From: an uncultured Muribaculaceae bacterium
GTDB lineage: Bacteria; Bacteroidota; Bacteroidia; Bacteroidales; Muribaculaceae
DNA length: 64,000 nucleotides
Assembly (NCBI GenBank): GCA_934675575.1
Contig: CAKUQQ010000004.1
Coordinates: forward strand, 62,001 to 126,000
Direction: 5' to 3'
The position numbers and the translations under genes were made by a program. The notes below the pieces were generated by a model, which saw only the letters and a list, made by a program, of their open reading frames with translations, was not told where the DNA came from and did no database searches. The number at the start of each line of letters is the position of its first letter. The first letter of the stretch is position 1. Shown one piece after another: positions 17,496-26,877 of this stretch.

Positions 17496-17535
17496 AGCAC
17501 TCTCAATGTGCCATAGCTGCACGAAAAATAACACA

Positions 17536-17570
17536 GTGAGCCGTCACACAGCGTGTCGGCTCATTTTTTG
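17536..17570 (+). terminator. Terminator after the DEAD-box helicase gene
   Basis: A stem of TGAGCCG (17537-17543) with CGGCTCA (17557-17563), continued by ACAC/GTGT inside, followed by a T-run. Confidence 0.8.
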
Positions 17571-17715
17571 TTTGCTGCTGCCGGCACACACAGGTGTGCG
17601 CTTCTCCACTCATTAATTTGCCATTTATGAAAATTTAATGCTATTTTGCGCCCGAAATTTCAAGAAATGCCCTAAATTCACGTTTCAAAAATAAAATCTG
17701 CAAAACACTAAGATA

Positions 17716-18363
17716 ATGAGACGCTTTTCCATAATAATTGCAGCACTCACAGTCATAAGTCTAATCTCACCGGCCAGTGCGCGCGCTGTGCGCGATTTCT
17801 TTGCATCTGAGCCTGGCATAGTGTTTCCGCTGCTGCCTGTCAACACCCGTCTCGACATGCTCGACTATTTCGACAACGGACAGATAGTGTCAGCAACCAA
17901 CAATCTTGGCAACGACACCCAAATCATATCGCTCGACAGCACTTTCTTGTCGGTGCAGACATCGGAGTGCCGCACAGTGGAGCTGCGCATGTTCACGCCG
18001 TCGGCTCACGACACCGTGATTGCCGTGATTGAAACCGTGGAGCTGCCCATGGCCGACAGCCGCATCAGCTTCTATGACCGCAACTGGAAGCTGCTGCAAA
18101 CCTCCAAGTTCATCACACCGCCCACCATGGCCGATTTCTTCACAAAAGCCACCCCACGCGGCAAGCGTGCCGACCTCTTGTCGTCAATCGACTTTCCGCT
18201 CATAAAACTCATGTTCAAGGGCAAGGCTCACGATGTGGTGGTGGCAAAAAGCGGACTCAAAGACTTCTATTCGCCCATCGACTACAAGCGGTTTGAGCCT
18301 TATGTCACCGACTCGCTCTTCTACACGTTCAACGGACGAAAATTTAATCTGCGCAAACAATAA
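17716..18363 (+). CDS. DUF3256-family exported protein
   Basis: A 215-residue protein with a signal peptide (MRRFSIIIAALTVISLISPASA). It contains the features I associate with DUF3256 of Bacteroidales: an early FFASEPGIVFPLLPVNTRLD segment, the middle SFYDRNWKLL and the final LFYTFNGRKFNLRK. No enzymatic motif is visible. It lies 20 bp upstream of xseA and is probably co-transcribed with xseAB, although an exported protein has no obvious link to exonuclease VII. The role of the family is unknown. Confidence 0.8.
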   Translation: MRRFSIIIAALTVISLISPASARAVRDFFASEPGIVFPLLPVNTRLDMLDYFDNGQIVSATNNLGNDTQIISLDSTFLSVQTSECRTVELRMFTPSAHDTVIAVIETVELPMADSRISFYDRNWKLLQTSKFITPPTMADFFTKATPRGKRADLLSSIDFPLIKLMFKGKAHDVVVAKSGLKDFYSPIDYKRFEPYVTDSLFYTFNGRKFNLRKQ

Positions 18364-18383
18364 TCTCTCACACACCACACACA

Positions 18384-19700
18384 ATGCCACAACCAGCCGA
18401 CCCCACACAACCCATAACCCTGCGTGAACTCAACGTGCGCATCAAGCAGCTGCTCAACAATCCACAGGTGCAAAACGTGTGGATTAAAGCCGAGACAAGC
18501 GATGTGAGAGTAAAAAACCATTGCTACCTTGAGCTGATACAAAAAGATGCCGCAGGTGCCACTGTGGCCAAGATGACAGCCCTCATTTGGAGCAACACCT
18601 ATGCCAAGCTCAACGAGAAGTTTCGCAGCGTCACAGGCCAGGATTTCAACACCGGCATGAATGTTATGCTCAATGTGTCGGTTGCCTATCACGAGCAGTT
18701 TGGCATGAAAGTGGTGGTCAACGACATCAACCCCGAATTCACGCTCGGCGACATGGTGCGCCAACGCCTTGAAATCATCAAGCGGCTCACAGCCGATGGC
18801 ATCATCGACCTCAACAAGAGCACTGCCATGCCAAGCGTGCCGCAGCGCATAGCCATAATCTCGTCTGACGGAGCTGCCGGCTACGGCGACTTCATGAAGC
18901 AGCTCACCGCCAACAGCTATGGCCTGCAATTCTACACCTGCCTCTTCAAGGCCATGATGCAGGGCAGCAACACAGCACCCTCCATTATCAGTGCCCTCAA
19001 CCGCATTGAGAGCCATGCCGACATGTTCGACTGCGTGGTCATAATCAGAGGCGGAGGCTCCACTTCCGACCTCAACTCCTTCGACAACTACGATGCCGCC
19101 GCACGCATAGCCCGATGCACCCTGCCAGTGATTGTGGGCATAGGTCATGAGCGCGATGTCACCGTGCTCGACTTTGTGGCGCATACGCGGGTCAAAACGC
19201 CCACAGCAGCCGCAGAGTTTCTGGTGCAGTGCGGCACAAATGCGCTTGCCAGACTCAGTGAGCTGACCACAACCATTGTCACCACCGCGCGCAATGCCAT
19301 TTCGGCTGCCAATGAGCATTTGAGCTACATTTCTGGCAACATTCCCATTGTGGCACGAAACATCATAGAGAAAAACCAAATGAGGCTTCAGCAGATGGCG
19401 CAAACTGTGCCGTTGTGCGTAAACAGCCGCATCGCGTTTGAGCGCAACACACTGCAGCACCACACCAGCAACATAGCCTCGGCTGCGCGCACCTTGCTGC
19501 AAAATGCATTTACATGGCACAGCAACACCAGCGACAAAATAGAGCTGCTCTCGCCGCGCAACATTCTAAACCGCGGTTTCGCCATCGTGATGCACAACGA
19601 CCAGCTCGTATCAAGTGCCGCAAAGGTCAAGGTTGGCGACAGCCTCACCGTCCACATGCGCGATGGCAAGATACGCACAAAAATAAACAAGATAGAGTAA
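18384..19700 (+). CDS. xseA: Exodeoxyribonuclease VII large subunit
   Basis: A 438-residue protein. XseA is the catalytic subunit of exonuclease VII, which degrades single-stranded DNA from both ends. The N-terminal OB fold (about residues 10-110, with VQNVWIKAETSDVRVKNHCYLELIQ) binds ssDNA. The catalytic region has PQRIAIISSDGAAGYGDF, VVIIRGGGSTSDLNSFDNYD and VIVGIGHERDVTVLDFVAHTRVKTPTAAAEF. A long alpha-helical coiled-coil region and a C-terminal segment (SPRNILNRGFAIV) complete the usual architecture. xseB follows after 30 bp. Confidence 0.96.
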   Translation: MPQPADPTQPITLRELNVRIKQLLNNPQVQNVWIKAETSDVRVKNHCYLELIQKDAAGATVAKMTALIWSNTYAKLNEKFRSVTGQDFNTGMNVMLNVSVAYHEQFGMKVVVNDINPEFTLGDMVRQRLEIIKRLTADGIIDLNKSTAMPSVPQRIAIISSDGAAGYGDFMKQLTANSYGLQFYTCLFKAMMQGSNTAPSIISALNRIESHADMFDCVVIIRGGGSTSDLNSFDNYDAAARIARCTLPVIVGIGHERDVTVLDFVAHTRVKTPTAAAEFLVQCGTNALARLSELTTTIVTTARNAISAANEHLSYISGNIPIVARNIIEKNQMRLQQMAQTVPLCVNSRIAFERNTLQHHTSNIASAARTLLQNAFTWHSNTSDKIELLSPRNILNRGFAIVMHNDQLVSSAAKVKVGDSLTVHMRDGKIRTKINKIE

Positions 19701-19730
19701 CTTCATTTCACCCAGCTAACACTACAAATT

Positions 19731-19949
19731 ATGCAAACCACTACCGACAACTCACAGTTAACTTACACTCAAGCTTCGACCGAACTCGAAGAAATCGTGA
19801 AGAAAATGCAAGACCCCGAATGTAGCATCGACGACTTGGCTGCTTACACAAAGAAAGCCAAGGAGCTGCTCACCGTGTGCAAGCAGAAACTCACCGCTAC
19901 CGACGAGGAAGTAAAAAAGATACTCGCCGAGCTTGAGCAGTCAAACTGA
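19731..19949 (+). CDS. xseB: Exodeoxyribonuclease VII small subunit
   Basis: A 72-residue helical protein. LTYTQASTELEEIVKKMQDPE and the following IDDLAAYTKKAKELLTVCKQKL match XseB, whose helical hairpins bind the coiled coil of XseA in the holoenzyme. Position directly after xseA supports the call. The downstream hairpin at 19991 ends the operon. Confidence 0.93.
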   Translation: MQTTTDNSQLTYTQASTELEEIVKKMQDPECSIDDLAAYTKKAKELLTVCKQKLTATDEEVKKILAELEQSN

Positions 19950-19990
19950 CAACAACCCGCACTACACACGACCAATAAGACAACAAAAAA

Positions 19991-20022
19991 ACGGGCAGGC
20001 CAGCAGGTCTACTCGTTTTTTG
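19991..20022. terminator. Bidirectional terminator between xseB and the convergent Bax-inhibitor gene
   Basis: An 11-bp stem (19991-20001 with 20006-20016, one mismatch and G-U pairs) and a 4-nt loop, with an A-run on the left and a T-run on the right. It can serve both convergent genes. Confidence 0.8.
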
Positions 20023-20057
20023 TATTTGTGTTTCGCTAATTGTGCGCTATTGCATCA

Positions 20058-20798
20058 TCAGTTGCGGTTGTTGCCAAAGAAACGCAACAAGTAGAGGAAG
20101 ATGTTGATGAAGTCGAGATAAAGCAACAAAGCGCCTATTGTGGCAAGTTTACCCACATTCGACTCATCGGTCTGATAAGCCATTTCTTTAATTTTCTGCG
20201 TGTCCCAAGCCGTGAGGCCAATGAAGATTGCCACTCCGGCAAAGCTTATTGCCCAGTCCATGGCAGAGCTGTGCAGAAATATGTTGACCACAGAGCACAA
20301 AATCATGCCAATCAACGCCATAAACAAGAATGTGCCAAATTTGGTCAGGTCTTGCTTAGTGACGTAGCCAAAAATGCTCATTGCCAAAAACACTCCTGCC
20401 GTGATGCAGAATGTCAGGAAAATCGACTCCGGCGAAAAAACGAAGAATATCGATGTCAGTACCACTCCGTTGAGCACGCTATACAGGTAAAACAGAATTG
20501 TGGCAGTTGACGAGCTCAAGCGGTTGATTGCGCCCGACAAAGCCACCACCAGTGCCAACTCTGCTATCATCAGTCCGAAGAATATCCCCTTGCTCGAGAA
20601 AATGACTGTGCACAATCCCGGATTCGACAACAGTAATAAAGAAGCAAGGGTCGTGACAACCAAGGCAAGGGTCATTTTCACATACACCTTGCGCATAACC
20701 ATCGACACATATTTGCTCAACGACTGCTCTGCGGCAAACGAGCTTACAGACTGCTGCGGCTCATTGCCAAAATTGTAATAGTTGTTGTAATTGTCCAT
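20058..20798 (-). CDS. Bax inhibitor-1/YccA (UPF0005) family membrane protein
   Basis: A 246-residue protein with a Tyr/Asn-rich cytoplasmic N-terminus and seven predicted membrane segments. The C-terminal signature region is AWDTQKIKEMAYQ, followed by a last hydrophobic segment ending NIFLYLLRFFGNNRN. TMBIM/BI-1 family members are pH-sensitive calcium leak channels (BsYetJ) or FtsH modulators (E. coli YccA). Which applies here cannot be told. It is a single gene on the minus strand, convergent with xseAB and 65 bp downstream of argS. Confidence 0.92.
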   Translation of the reverse strand: MDNYNNYYNFGNEPQQSVSSFAAEQSLSKYVSMVMRKVYVKMTLALVVTTLASLLLLSNPGLCTVIFSSKGIFFGLMIAELALVVALSGAINRLSSSTATILFYLYSVLNGVVLTSIFFVFSPESIFLTFCITAGVFLAMSIFGYVTKQDLTKFGTFLFMALIGMILCSVVNIFLHSSAMDWAISFAGVAIFIGLTAWDTQKIKEMAYQTDESNVGKLATIGALLLYLDFINIFLYLLRFFGNNRN

Positions 20799-20863
20799 AT
20801 TCGTTCAAATTTTTAGAATTACTTACACTTATCTCTATGCAATAAGCATGCCAATTTGCCAAA

Positions 20864-22651
20864 TCACATTCTTTCGGGCACCTCAATGCCAAGCAGTGCA
20901 AATCCGCGGCGTATTATGTTGCCCACCGTGGCCGACAGCGTGAGGCGGAATGCCCTCTTTGCTGCGTCTTCCTCGCGCAATATGCTGTAGTCGTGATAGA
21001 ACTGGTTATACTCCTTGGCCAGTTCATACACATAGTTGGCTATGAGTGCAGGGCTATATGAGTTGCCGGCATCTCGCACGCTCGATGCAAAATCAGTGAT
21101 TTTCTGAATCAAGGCAATTTCTTTCTCGTTTGGCTCCACAGCATCTATGCTTGCCGCGTTGTCTTGCTCGCCGCCTTTGCGGAGCAGCGACTGAATACGC
21201 GCGTAGGTGTATTGAATGAACGGACCGGTGTTGCCGTTAAAGTCGATTGACTCTTGCGGATTAAACAGCATATTTTTGCGTGGGTCAACCTTGAGAATGA
21301 AATATTTCAGGGCACCAAGTCCCACAATGCGCAGCACATTGTCTTTCTCGTTTTCGGGCACGCCCACCAGTCGGCCAGGCTCATTGCCCATCTTGCGGGC
21401 GGTATTAATCATTTCGTCCATCAAGTCGTCGGCATCTACAACTGTGCCCTCGCGCGACTTCATTTTGCCGTTTGGCAGTTCCACCATTCCATAGGAGAAG
21501 TGAATCAAGTCCTTGCCCCACTTGAAGCCCAGTCGGTCGAGCAAAATCGACAGCACTTGGAAGTGGTAGTTCTGCTCATTACCCACCACATATATCATCT
21601 TGTCGATGGGATAGTCGGCAAAACGCAACTCTGCCGTGCCTATGTCTTGGGTCATATACACCGACGTGCCGTCGCTGCGCAGCAGCAGCTTCTGGTCAAG
21701 GCCGTCGCCTGTCAAGTCGGCCCACACCGAACCGTCCTCTTTCTTGTAGAACAAGCCTTTCTTCAAGCCCTCAAGCACCTTTTTCTTTCCTTCGAGATAA
21801 GTGTTGCTCTCGTAATAAATCTTGTCGAAGCTCACACCCAGACGCTTGTAAGTCTCATCAAATCCGGCATACACCCACGAGTTCATTCTCTTCCACAAAG
21901 CTCTCACCTCCTGATCACCGTCCTCCCATTTTTTAAGCATGGCGCGAGCCTCGGCCATAAGTGGCGAAGCCTTTTCGGCCTCTTCCTCGGTCATGTGCTT
22001 CTCTTCCACAAGTTGCTTGATTTCGGCCTTGTAGTGCTTGTCAAAAGCCACATAGAAGTCGCCTATCAGGTGGTCGCCCTTCTTGCCGGCAGATTCCGGA
22101 GTCACGCCGTTGCCCCACTTGAGCCAAGCCAGCATCGACTTGCAGATGTGAATGCCGCGGTCGTTCACTATATTAGTCTTAATCACCTTGTTGCCATTGG
22201 CTTCCATAATGTTTGCCAAGCTGAAGCCAAGCAGGTTGTTGCGCACATGGCCCAAGTGCAGTGGCTTGTTGGTGTTTGGCGACGAGTATTCTATCATCAC
22301 CAGCGGACTGTCGGCAGTCACCGGCTTGAAGCCGAAATTCTTGTCGGCACTAACATTTTTGAGAACCTTGGTCCAGAACAATTTTTCAATGGTGATGTTC
22401 AAGAATCCCTTTATCACATTGAATTTTGCCACTGCGTCGCAGTGTTCTGCCAGATAGTTGCCTATTTCAGTTCCTGTGGCCTCAGGTGCTTTGTGCGCAG
22501 CTTTGACAAACGGGAAAACCACTATTGTCAAGTTGCCCTCAAATTCCTTTTTTGTGGTTTGCGGAGTGATTTTCTCAGCAGGGAAATCAAGTCCGTAGAG
22601 AGCTTTCACGGCTTCTGCCGTGGCTTGGGCTATAATGTGTTCAACCAACAT
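20864..22651 (-). CDS. argS: Arginyl-tRNA synthetase
   Basis: A 595-residue protein, using the start MLVEHIIAQATAEAVKALYG (CAT at 22649-22651). An in-frame ATG 14 codons upstream would add MHIKYLNIKNRKEK, which is not family-like and overlaps the promoter region. Class I aminoacyl-tRNA synthetase motifs are present: SSPNTNKPLHLGHVRNN (HIGH equivalent HLGH) and GKMKSREGT (KMSKS equivalent). The anticodon-binding DALR domain is at the C-terminus (NYVYELAKEYNQFYHDYSI). Two copies of a promoter-like sequence lie upstream at 22690 and 22764. Confidence 0.97.
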   Translation of the reverse strand: MLVEHIIAQATAEAVKALYGLDFPAEKITPQTTKKEFEGNLTIVVFPFVKAAHKAPEATGTEIGNYLAEHCDAVAKFNVIKGFLNITIEKLFWTKVLKNVSADKNFGFKPVTADSPLVMIEYSSPNTNKPLHLGHVRNNLLGFSLANIMEANGNKVIKTNIVNDRGIHICKSMLAWLKWGNGVTPESAGKKGDHLIGDFYVAFDKHYKAEIKQLVEEKHMTEEEAEKASPLMAEARAMLKKWEDGDQEVRALWKRMNSWVYAGFDETYKRLGVSFDKIYYESNTYLEGKKKVLEGLKKGLFYKKEDGSVWADLTGDGLDQKLLLRSDGTSVYMTQDIGTAELRFADYPIDKMIYVVGNEQNYHFQVLSILLDRLGFKWGKDLIHFSYGMVELPNGKMKSREGTVVDADDLMDEMINTARKMGNEPGRLVGVPENEKDNVLRIVGLGALKYFILKVDPRKNMLFNPQESIDFNGNTGPFIQYTYARIQSLLRKGGEQDNAASIDAVEPNEKEIALIQKITDFASSVRDAGNSYSPALIANYVYELAKEYNQFYHDYSILREEDAAKRAFRLTLSATVGNIIRRGFALLGIEVPERM

Positions 22652-22689
22652 TTTTTCTTTTCGATTTTTTATGTTTAAATATTTAATAT

Positions 22690-22772
22690 GCAAAGATAAT
22701 GCAAATCGAGATGCAAAGCATCAAGCTTGCTTGAATGTTTTGCCGATATGCAGCTTATCTTCTGCAAAGATA
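22690..22772 (-). promoter_or_regulatory. Two promoter-like -7 boxes upstream of argS
   Basis: On the minus strand TATCTTTGC occurs at 22698-22690 and again at 22772-22764, each inside the same longer sequence TTTGCATTATCTTTGCA. Both point towards argS. Several extra TTTGCAT words lie between them and could act as -33 elements. Confidence 0.5.
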
Positions 22773-22813
22773 ATGCAAAATCAGGCATGGATTTCTTCAA
22801 AGAGCCGGCAGTG

Positions 22814-25800
22814 TCACTGCACTTCCTGTATTTTTCCGAGCGACACATACCACACATATCCTTTCACGGCAGTTTCTACTGCCATGCGCCACATGTTCAT
22901 GTAGCCCTTCACTTGGTCGGCATAGGCAGCCGTCTCCTTAGCCCCCATGTCTTGACCGAATTTATAATCCACAATCACCACCGAGCCATCTGGGCGTCGT
23001 ACCACGCGGTCTGGTCGGCCGCACTCGCGCTCGCCATGATTGTCAAATGCTATGTTGCGCTCGTTATACACCGCCAAGTTGTCGGCAGCAAACCACTCTC
23101 CAGGCAGTCCGACACACAAGTCATGACGCAGTTTTTCGCCCCATTTGGCAGACTCGTCTTCGGTCAAGAAACCCTTGCTCACTCCGAAAGCCAAGGCATA
23201 GTCAACGTCGGCGGCACTGTGCATGCGAGCAAACACCATGTGCATGCGTGTGCCAAGTGTCTGGGCGGCACTGCTTTCGGGCAACCGCACCTTGACCGAC
23301 GACGCTCCTGCGCCACACACACCATAGGCTGGCATCTCCACACCCTTAGCCCCAGCGTCCTCACCCTTTGAGTCGCTGTGTTTGCGCTCCGGCGAGCCTA
23401 TCTCATAGCAAGTACAGTCGGCATCGGCACTGAATGGCAAGCCAAGCGCCTCAATGCTGGCTTTGAAACCATCGTCTTTAAGCGAGTTTTTGAGCAGTGT
23501 GCAGATGTCGGCAAAATCAGCCGACGGATTTCTGCTTGCCTTCTGGGCAAATATGTGCAACTCCTGCCTTGGGCGCGTAAACGCCACATACGTCTTGTTG
23601 AGTTTGTCAATCACGTCTTCGCTCAACTGGTGGCTATAATAGCTTTTAAACTTCTCTTCGTCTTTAAGCAGCGACTGTGTCACCGGCAGCAGAGGCGGAA
23701 CTATCTCACTCTGATTTTCTGCATCATCGGCACTCGGCGACAATTCCAAGTAAGGCAACAGCACACTTTTCTCCACCCACATGTCGCCCATCTTCACCAT
23801 GGGCCAGCTGGCAAAGGGCACTATCACACACGGAGCCTCAAGCCCTTTTGATTTGTGTATGGTCATCACCTGCACGGCATCGTCGTCGGCAGCCGAACTC
23901 ACACTGAGCGCATCTTTTTTCTGGTCCCAATATTGCAGAAATTCTCTAACAGTTCCACCATTGCGCTGGCCGCAGAAATCAACCACAAAGTCTTGAAACG
24001 CCATGACAAACATGGTTTCCTGGTCGCCTGGAGCACCGCACAGAAATGCGGCTATTATGCGGTCCACAATGTTGACCATAGTGCCAAGCTCATTGCTGTT
24101 GTCGGGCAAGAAATCCTTTATCTGGTCCACAAATTCTTTTGCGCTCTCATTTTTCTCGGCTGGTTCTTCAGCAAAGCACCTGTCAAGCAGGTCGCCGGAA
24201 TTATCTTCTGAAGCATCGCCCCCCACGGCAAGTCCACTCTCAAATTTGCGCAACACGCGATATTGGCGCATTTCGCGCTGGTGTTTGCGGAGCAGGCTGC
24301 CGAGTGGAGTGTCGTCGGCAGCATCTACCTGCTCATAGAGTGCAGAGTCAATGTATCTCAACACACTCACTATCAGCCTGACCGATGGCGAGTTTTTAAG
24401 CAGCAGAGCCTCGCCCGACTTTATGGGCAGAGCCTTGTCGCCGGCAGTCTCGTTATAGGTCAAAATTCGCTCCACCACCTTCACGCCGTCGCGGTTGGTG
24501 TCCACAAGAATCAATATGTCGCCTGGGGTGAATCCGCGCTCCATTATGCCGTGTATGTATTCCGGCAGCTCGTCAAGCACATTCTCGCTCTTGTCAGCCG
24601 GAATGTTCACCCTCACATAGCCGGGCACTGCGCTCTTAAATGTCTTTTGAGCCACTTTGCCGTATGTCTGCCGCACGTTCTCTTTCACACCTTCGGTCAC
24701 ATCATCTTTCTTGACAAAAAGCATCTGTGCAAGCATGTCGGGGGCAAACAGCGCGTTGTTAAACTCCACTATGGCCGGATAGCTGCGATAGTTAGTGTCG
24801 AGCACCTCCTCGTTGTAGCTGTTGGAGAAGTCGCTTTTCAGCTGCGACTGCAGCAGCTCTGGTTTGGAGTTGCGGAAGCGATATATGCACTGCTTCTCGT
24901 CGCCTATTATCAAGCTGTTCTCGCCCTCGTCGCCAGCTGCCGAGTTCTCAAGCAGTGGCTTGAAGTTGTCATACTGCATCTGGCTTGTGTCTTGGAACTC
25001 GTCAATCATGAAATTGTTGAGCCAAGTGCCAAATCGCTCATACACAAACGGCACTCCGCCTTTCAGCGTCTGGGCAATGAGTTCGTTGGTGTCGCTTATC
25101 AAGATGGTGTTGCTGTCCTCGCGATATTGCGTGAGCTGCTTGTCAATTTCGCCCAGCAGGCCAAACAGCTCCGCATTGTGTACAAACCCCGACAGTGCTG
25201 CCCACTTGCGGCTTGCTTTTGAAATCTTTATGGCAGCAGCACTCAGTTCTTCATACACGTCGGGGCAATCATTGTCGAGCCTTGTGAAATCAGCCTTTTT
25301 AATAGAGTTCCTGATTTTTTTGGCATCGAGTTCTTCTGGCTTTTTGGTGAATTCGTCTTCAATGCTTTTCAAGCCAATAATCTTTTCAACCGCCCAGCCA
25401 GACTTCAACTCCGTTATATGGTTTTCCGTCACGATGGCCTTAAACTTGCCTAAATTGTCATCAAACAGCTTGACCTGGGCTTTCTTCTTGGCGTCAAGAA
25501 ACTGAATGAAACGCTTTATTCTTGACAATTTGCCGTTGCTGCCGTCTTTAAGCCCAAAGTCCGACAAATATTCTTTTATTTCGTCGTGATGACGGCGAAA
25601 CACTTCGTTGTTGATATTGTAGGCAAAATTTTTCAGCGTTCCCTTTCCAGAAAACAAGTCCCAGTCCAATTTGCTTTTCAGACGGCTGTTGACCAGCCTT
25701 TTTGCCCATTCGTTTATGTTTTTGTCCACGTAGGGCGTTCCAAGATTGAGCAAAAACGAGTGTACCGCCACATCTATGGCGTAGCGGTCGTCGAGCTGCA

Positions 25801-26302
25801 GGTCGTAGCCGGCATCGCGGTCGAGCTCGCGCGCAAACGAGCGCAGCACGTTCTGAAAAAACGAGTCGATGGTGCTCACGTTAAACGAGGAGTAGTTAAA
25901 CAATATGGCACGCAAAGCCACTCCTGCCAAATCCACCACTTTGTCTATCACCCCATCGCTGCTGCCGTTGGCATCGACAAACTCGGTCTTGAAGTCATCG
26001 TAGTAGGAGCTTTTCACCTTGCTGCGCTGCTCCGGGTCGTTTTGCACGCTCAAGGCATAAAGCTCATTGACAATGCGCCTCTTCATCTCGGCAGTGGCCT
26101 TGTTTGTGAACGTGATTGCCAAAATGTGCCTGAAGTATTCTTCGCCGGGTTTTCTGAGCATGTAGCGGCACTTGCCGTCGGCACATTTCACCACCCTGCC
26201 GAGCACATTCTGAATGTATGTTTTTGCAAGCTGATAGGTTTTTCCCGAACCGGCCGAAGCCTTTATCACCTGCAATTTTTCGTTTGAAATTTCAAGTCCC
26301 AT
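22814..26302 (-). CDS. AddA-like UvrD/Rep-family helicase with C-terminal PD-(D/E)XK nuclease
   Basis: A 1,162-residue protein. Superfamily 1A helicase motifs are: Walker A KASAGSGKTYQLA (about residues 14-26), ILAITFTNKATAEMKRRI, MIDEFQDTSQMQ (motif II), IIGDEKQCIYRFRNS (motif III), LDTNYRSYPAIVEFNN (motif IV), VMTIHKSKGLEAPCVIVPFA (motif V) and TYVAFTRPRQELHIF (motif VI). The C-terminus carries the nuclease signature GRPDRVVRRPDGSVVIVDYKFG. This is the AddA architecture: double-strand-break end resection for RecA. AddA normally works with AddB, but no AddB-like gene lies in this window; the neighbours are argS and the SUI1 gene. It may pair with a distant AddB or act alone. Confidence 0.9.
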   Translation of the reverse strand: MGLEISNEKLQVIKASAGSGKTYQLAKTYIQNVLGRVVKCADGKCRYMLRKPGEEYFRHILAITFTNKATAEMKRRIVNELYALSVQNDPEQRSKVKSSYYDDFKTEFVDANGSSDGVIDKVVDLAGVALRAILFNYSSFNVSTIDSFFQNVLRSFARELDRDAGYDLQLDDRYAIDVAVHSFLLNLGTPYVDKNINEWAKRLVNSRLKSKLDWDLFSGKGTLKNFAYNINNEVFRRHHDEIKEYLSDFGLKDGSNGKLSRIKRFIQFLDAKKKAQVKLFDDNLGKFKAIVTENHITELKSGWAVEKIIGLKSIEDEFTKKPEELDAKKIRNSIKKADFTRLDNDCPDVYEELSAAAIKISKASRKWAALSGFVHNAELFGLLGEIDKQLTQYREDSNTILISDTNELIAQTLKGGVPFVYERFGTWLNNFMIDEFQDTSQMQYDNFKPLLENSAAGDEGENSLIIGDEKQCIYRFRNSKPELLQSQLKSDFSNSYNEEVLDTNYRSYPAIVEFNNALFAPDMLAQMLFVKKDDVTEGVKENVRQTYGKVAQKTFKSAVPGYVRVNIPADKSENVLDELPEYIHGIMERGFTPGDILILVDTNRDGVKVVERILTYNETAGDKALPIKSGEALLLKNSPSVRLIVSVLRYIDSALYEQVDAADDTPLGSLLRKHQREMRQYRVLRKFESGLAVGGDASEDNSGDLLDRCFAEEPAEKNESAKEFVDQIKDFLPDNSNELGTMVNIVDRIIAAFLCGAPGDQETMFVMAFQDFVVDFCGQRNGGTVREFLQYWDQKKDALSVSSAADDDAVQVMTIHKSKGLEAPCVIVPFASWPMVKMGDMWVEKSVLLPYLELSPSADDAENQSEIVPPLLPVTQSLLKDEEKFKSYYSHQLSEDVIDKLNKTYVAFTRPRQELHIFAQKASRNPSADFADICTLLKNSLKDDGFKASIEALGLPFSADADCTCYEIGSPERKHSDSKGEDAGAKGVEMPAYGVCGAGASSVKVRLPESSAAQTLGTRMHMVFARMHSAADVDYALAFGVSKGFLTEDESAKWGEKLRHDLCVGLPGEWFAADNLAVYNERNIAFDNHGERECGRPDRVVRRPDGSVVIVDYKFGQDMGAKETAAYADQVKGYMNMWRMAVETAVKGYVWYVSLGKIQEVQ

Positions 26303-26359
26303 GGCATATATAATTATTTTTGTTTTTGTCTAAAGTCAGCCTCTCTATGCGCGCGTGAG

Positions 26360-26716
26360 TCAAATCACACGAGCCTTAAATCCCTTGCCTTTCATCAGCT
26401 CAAGCAACTTTTGCCTGAAGTCGCCCTGAATCAAGATTTCTCCGCCACGCGCCGAGCCACCCACACCACAGTGCTGCTTGAGTTCGCGCGCAAGCTCTTT
26501 TAGAGCCTCGTCATCGCATGCAAAACCCGTCAGCAGCGTCACTTTCTTGCCGTTGCGGTTGCGTTTGTCAAGCATTATGTCCACCATGCCCCTGCCTTGC
26601 TGCTGCAAGGCGTCGCCGGCATGTTGCGTGGTCTCGGTGTCGTTCTCGGCATTGGCGGTTGGCACCTCCACATTGAAGGCAGCCCCAAGTTTTGCTTTCC
26701 AGTCTTCTGTGCTCAT
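26360..26716 (-). CDS. SUI1/eIF1-like translation factor (YciH family)
   Basis: A 118-residue protein. The N-terminal ~50 residues are variable and partly low-complexity; the SUI1 fold follows, with KKVTLLTGFACDDEALKELAREL, KQHCGVGGSARGGEILIQGD and FRQKLLELMKGKGFKARVI. Bacterial YciH resembles eukaryotic initiation factor eIF1 and affects initiation fidelity in vitro; its cellular role is uncertain. The upstream promoter at 26749-26779 supports independent expression. Confidence 0.92.
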   Translation of the reverse strand: MSTEDWKAKLGAAFNVEVPTANAENDTETTQHAGDALQQQGRGMVDIMLDKRNRNGKKVTLLTGFACDDEALKELARELKQHCGVGGSARGGEILIQGDFRQKLLELMKGKGFKARVI

Positions 26717-26748
26717 AATAACAAAAATGCAGTTTTAGTCAGTTAACC

Positions 26749-26779
26749 CAAAGTTAATGCTTTTCGGCATTTCTTGCAA
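26749..26779 (-). promoter_or_regulatory. Promoter of the SUI1-family gene
   Basis: On the minus strand, TTG at 26779-26777 and TAACTTTG at 26756-26749 with 20 bp between, about 33 bp before the start codon. Confidence 0.65.
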
Positions 26780-26877
26780 TTATGCCACGCTTTTGTGTCA
26801 CCGCCAGCCACACACGCTGCAACCATGGCACAAAACCAGCCGGCACGCCACCAGAAGGCAAAATTGTGTTCTCTCTC

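Noticed and set aside
21254..22678. 474-codon plus-strand open frame opposite argS
   Set aside because: Shadow of the argS codon pattern; no recognisable motif and a complete argS on the other strand.
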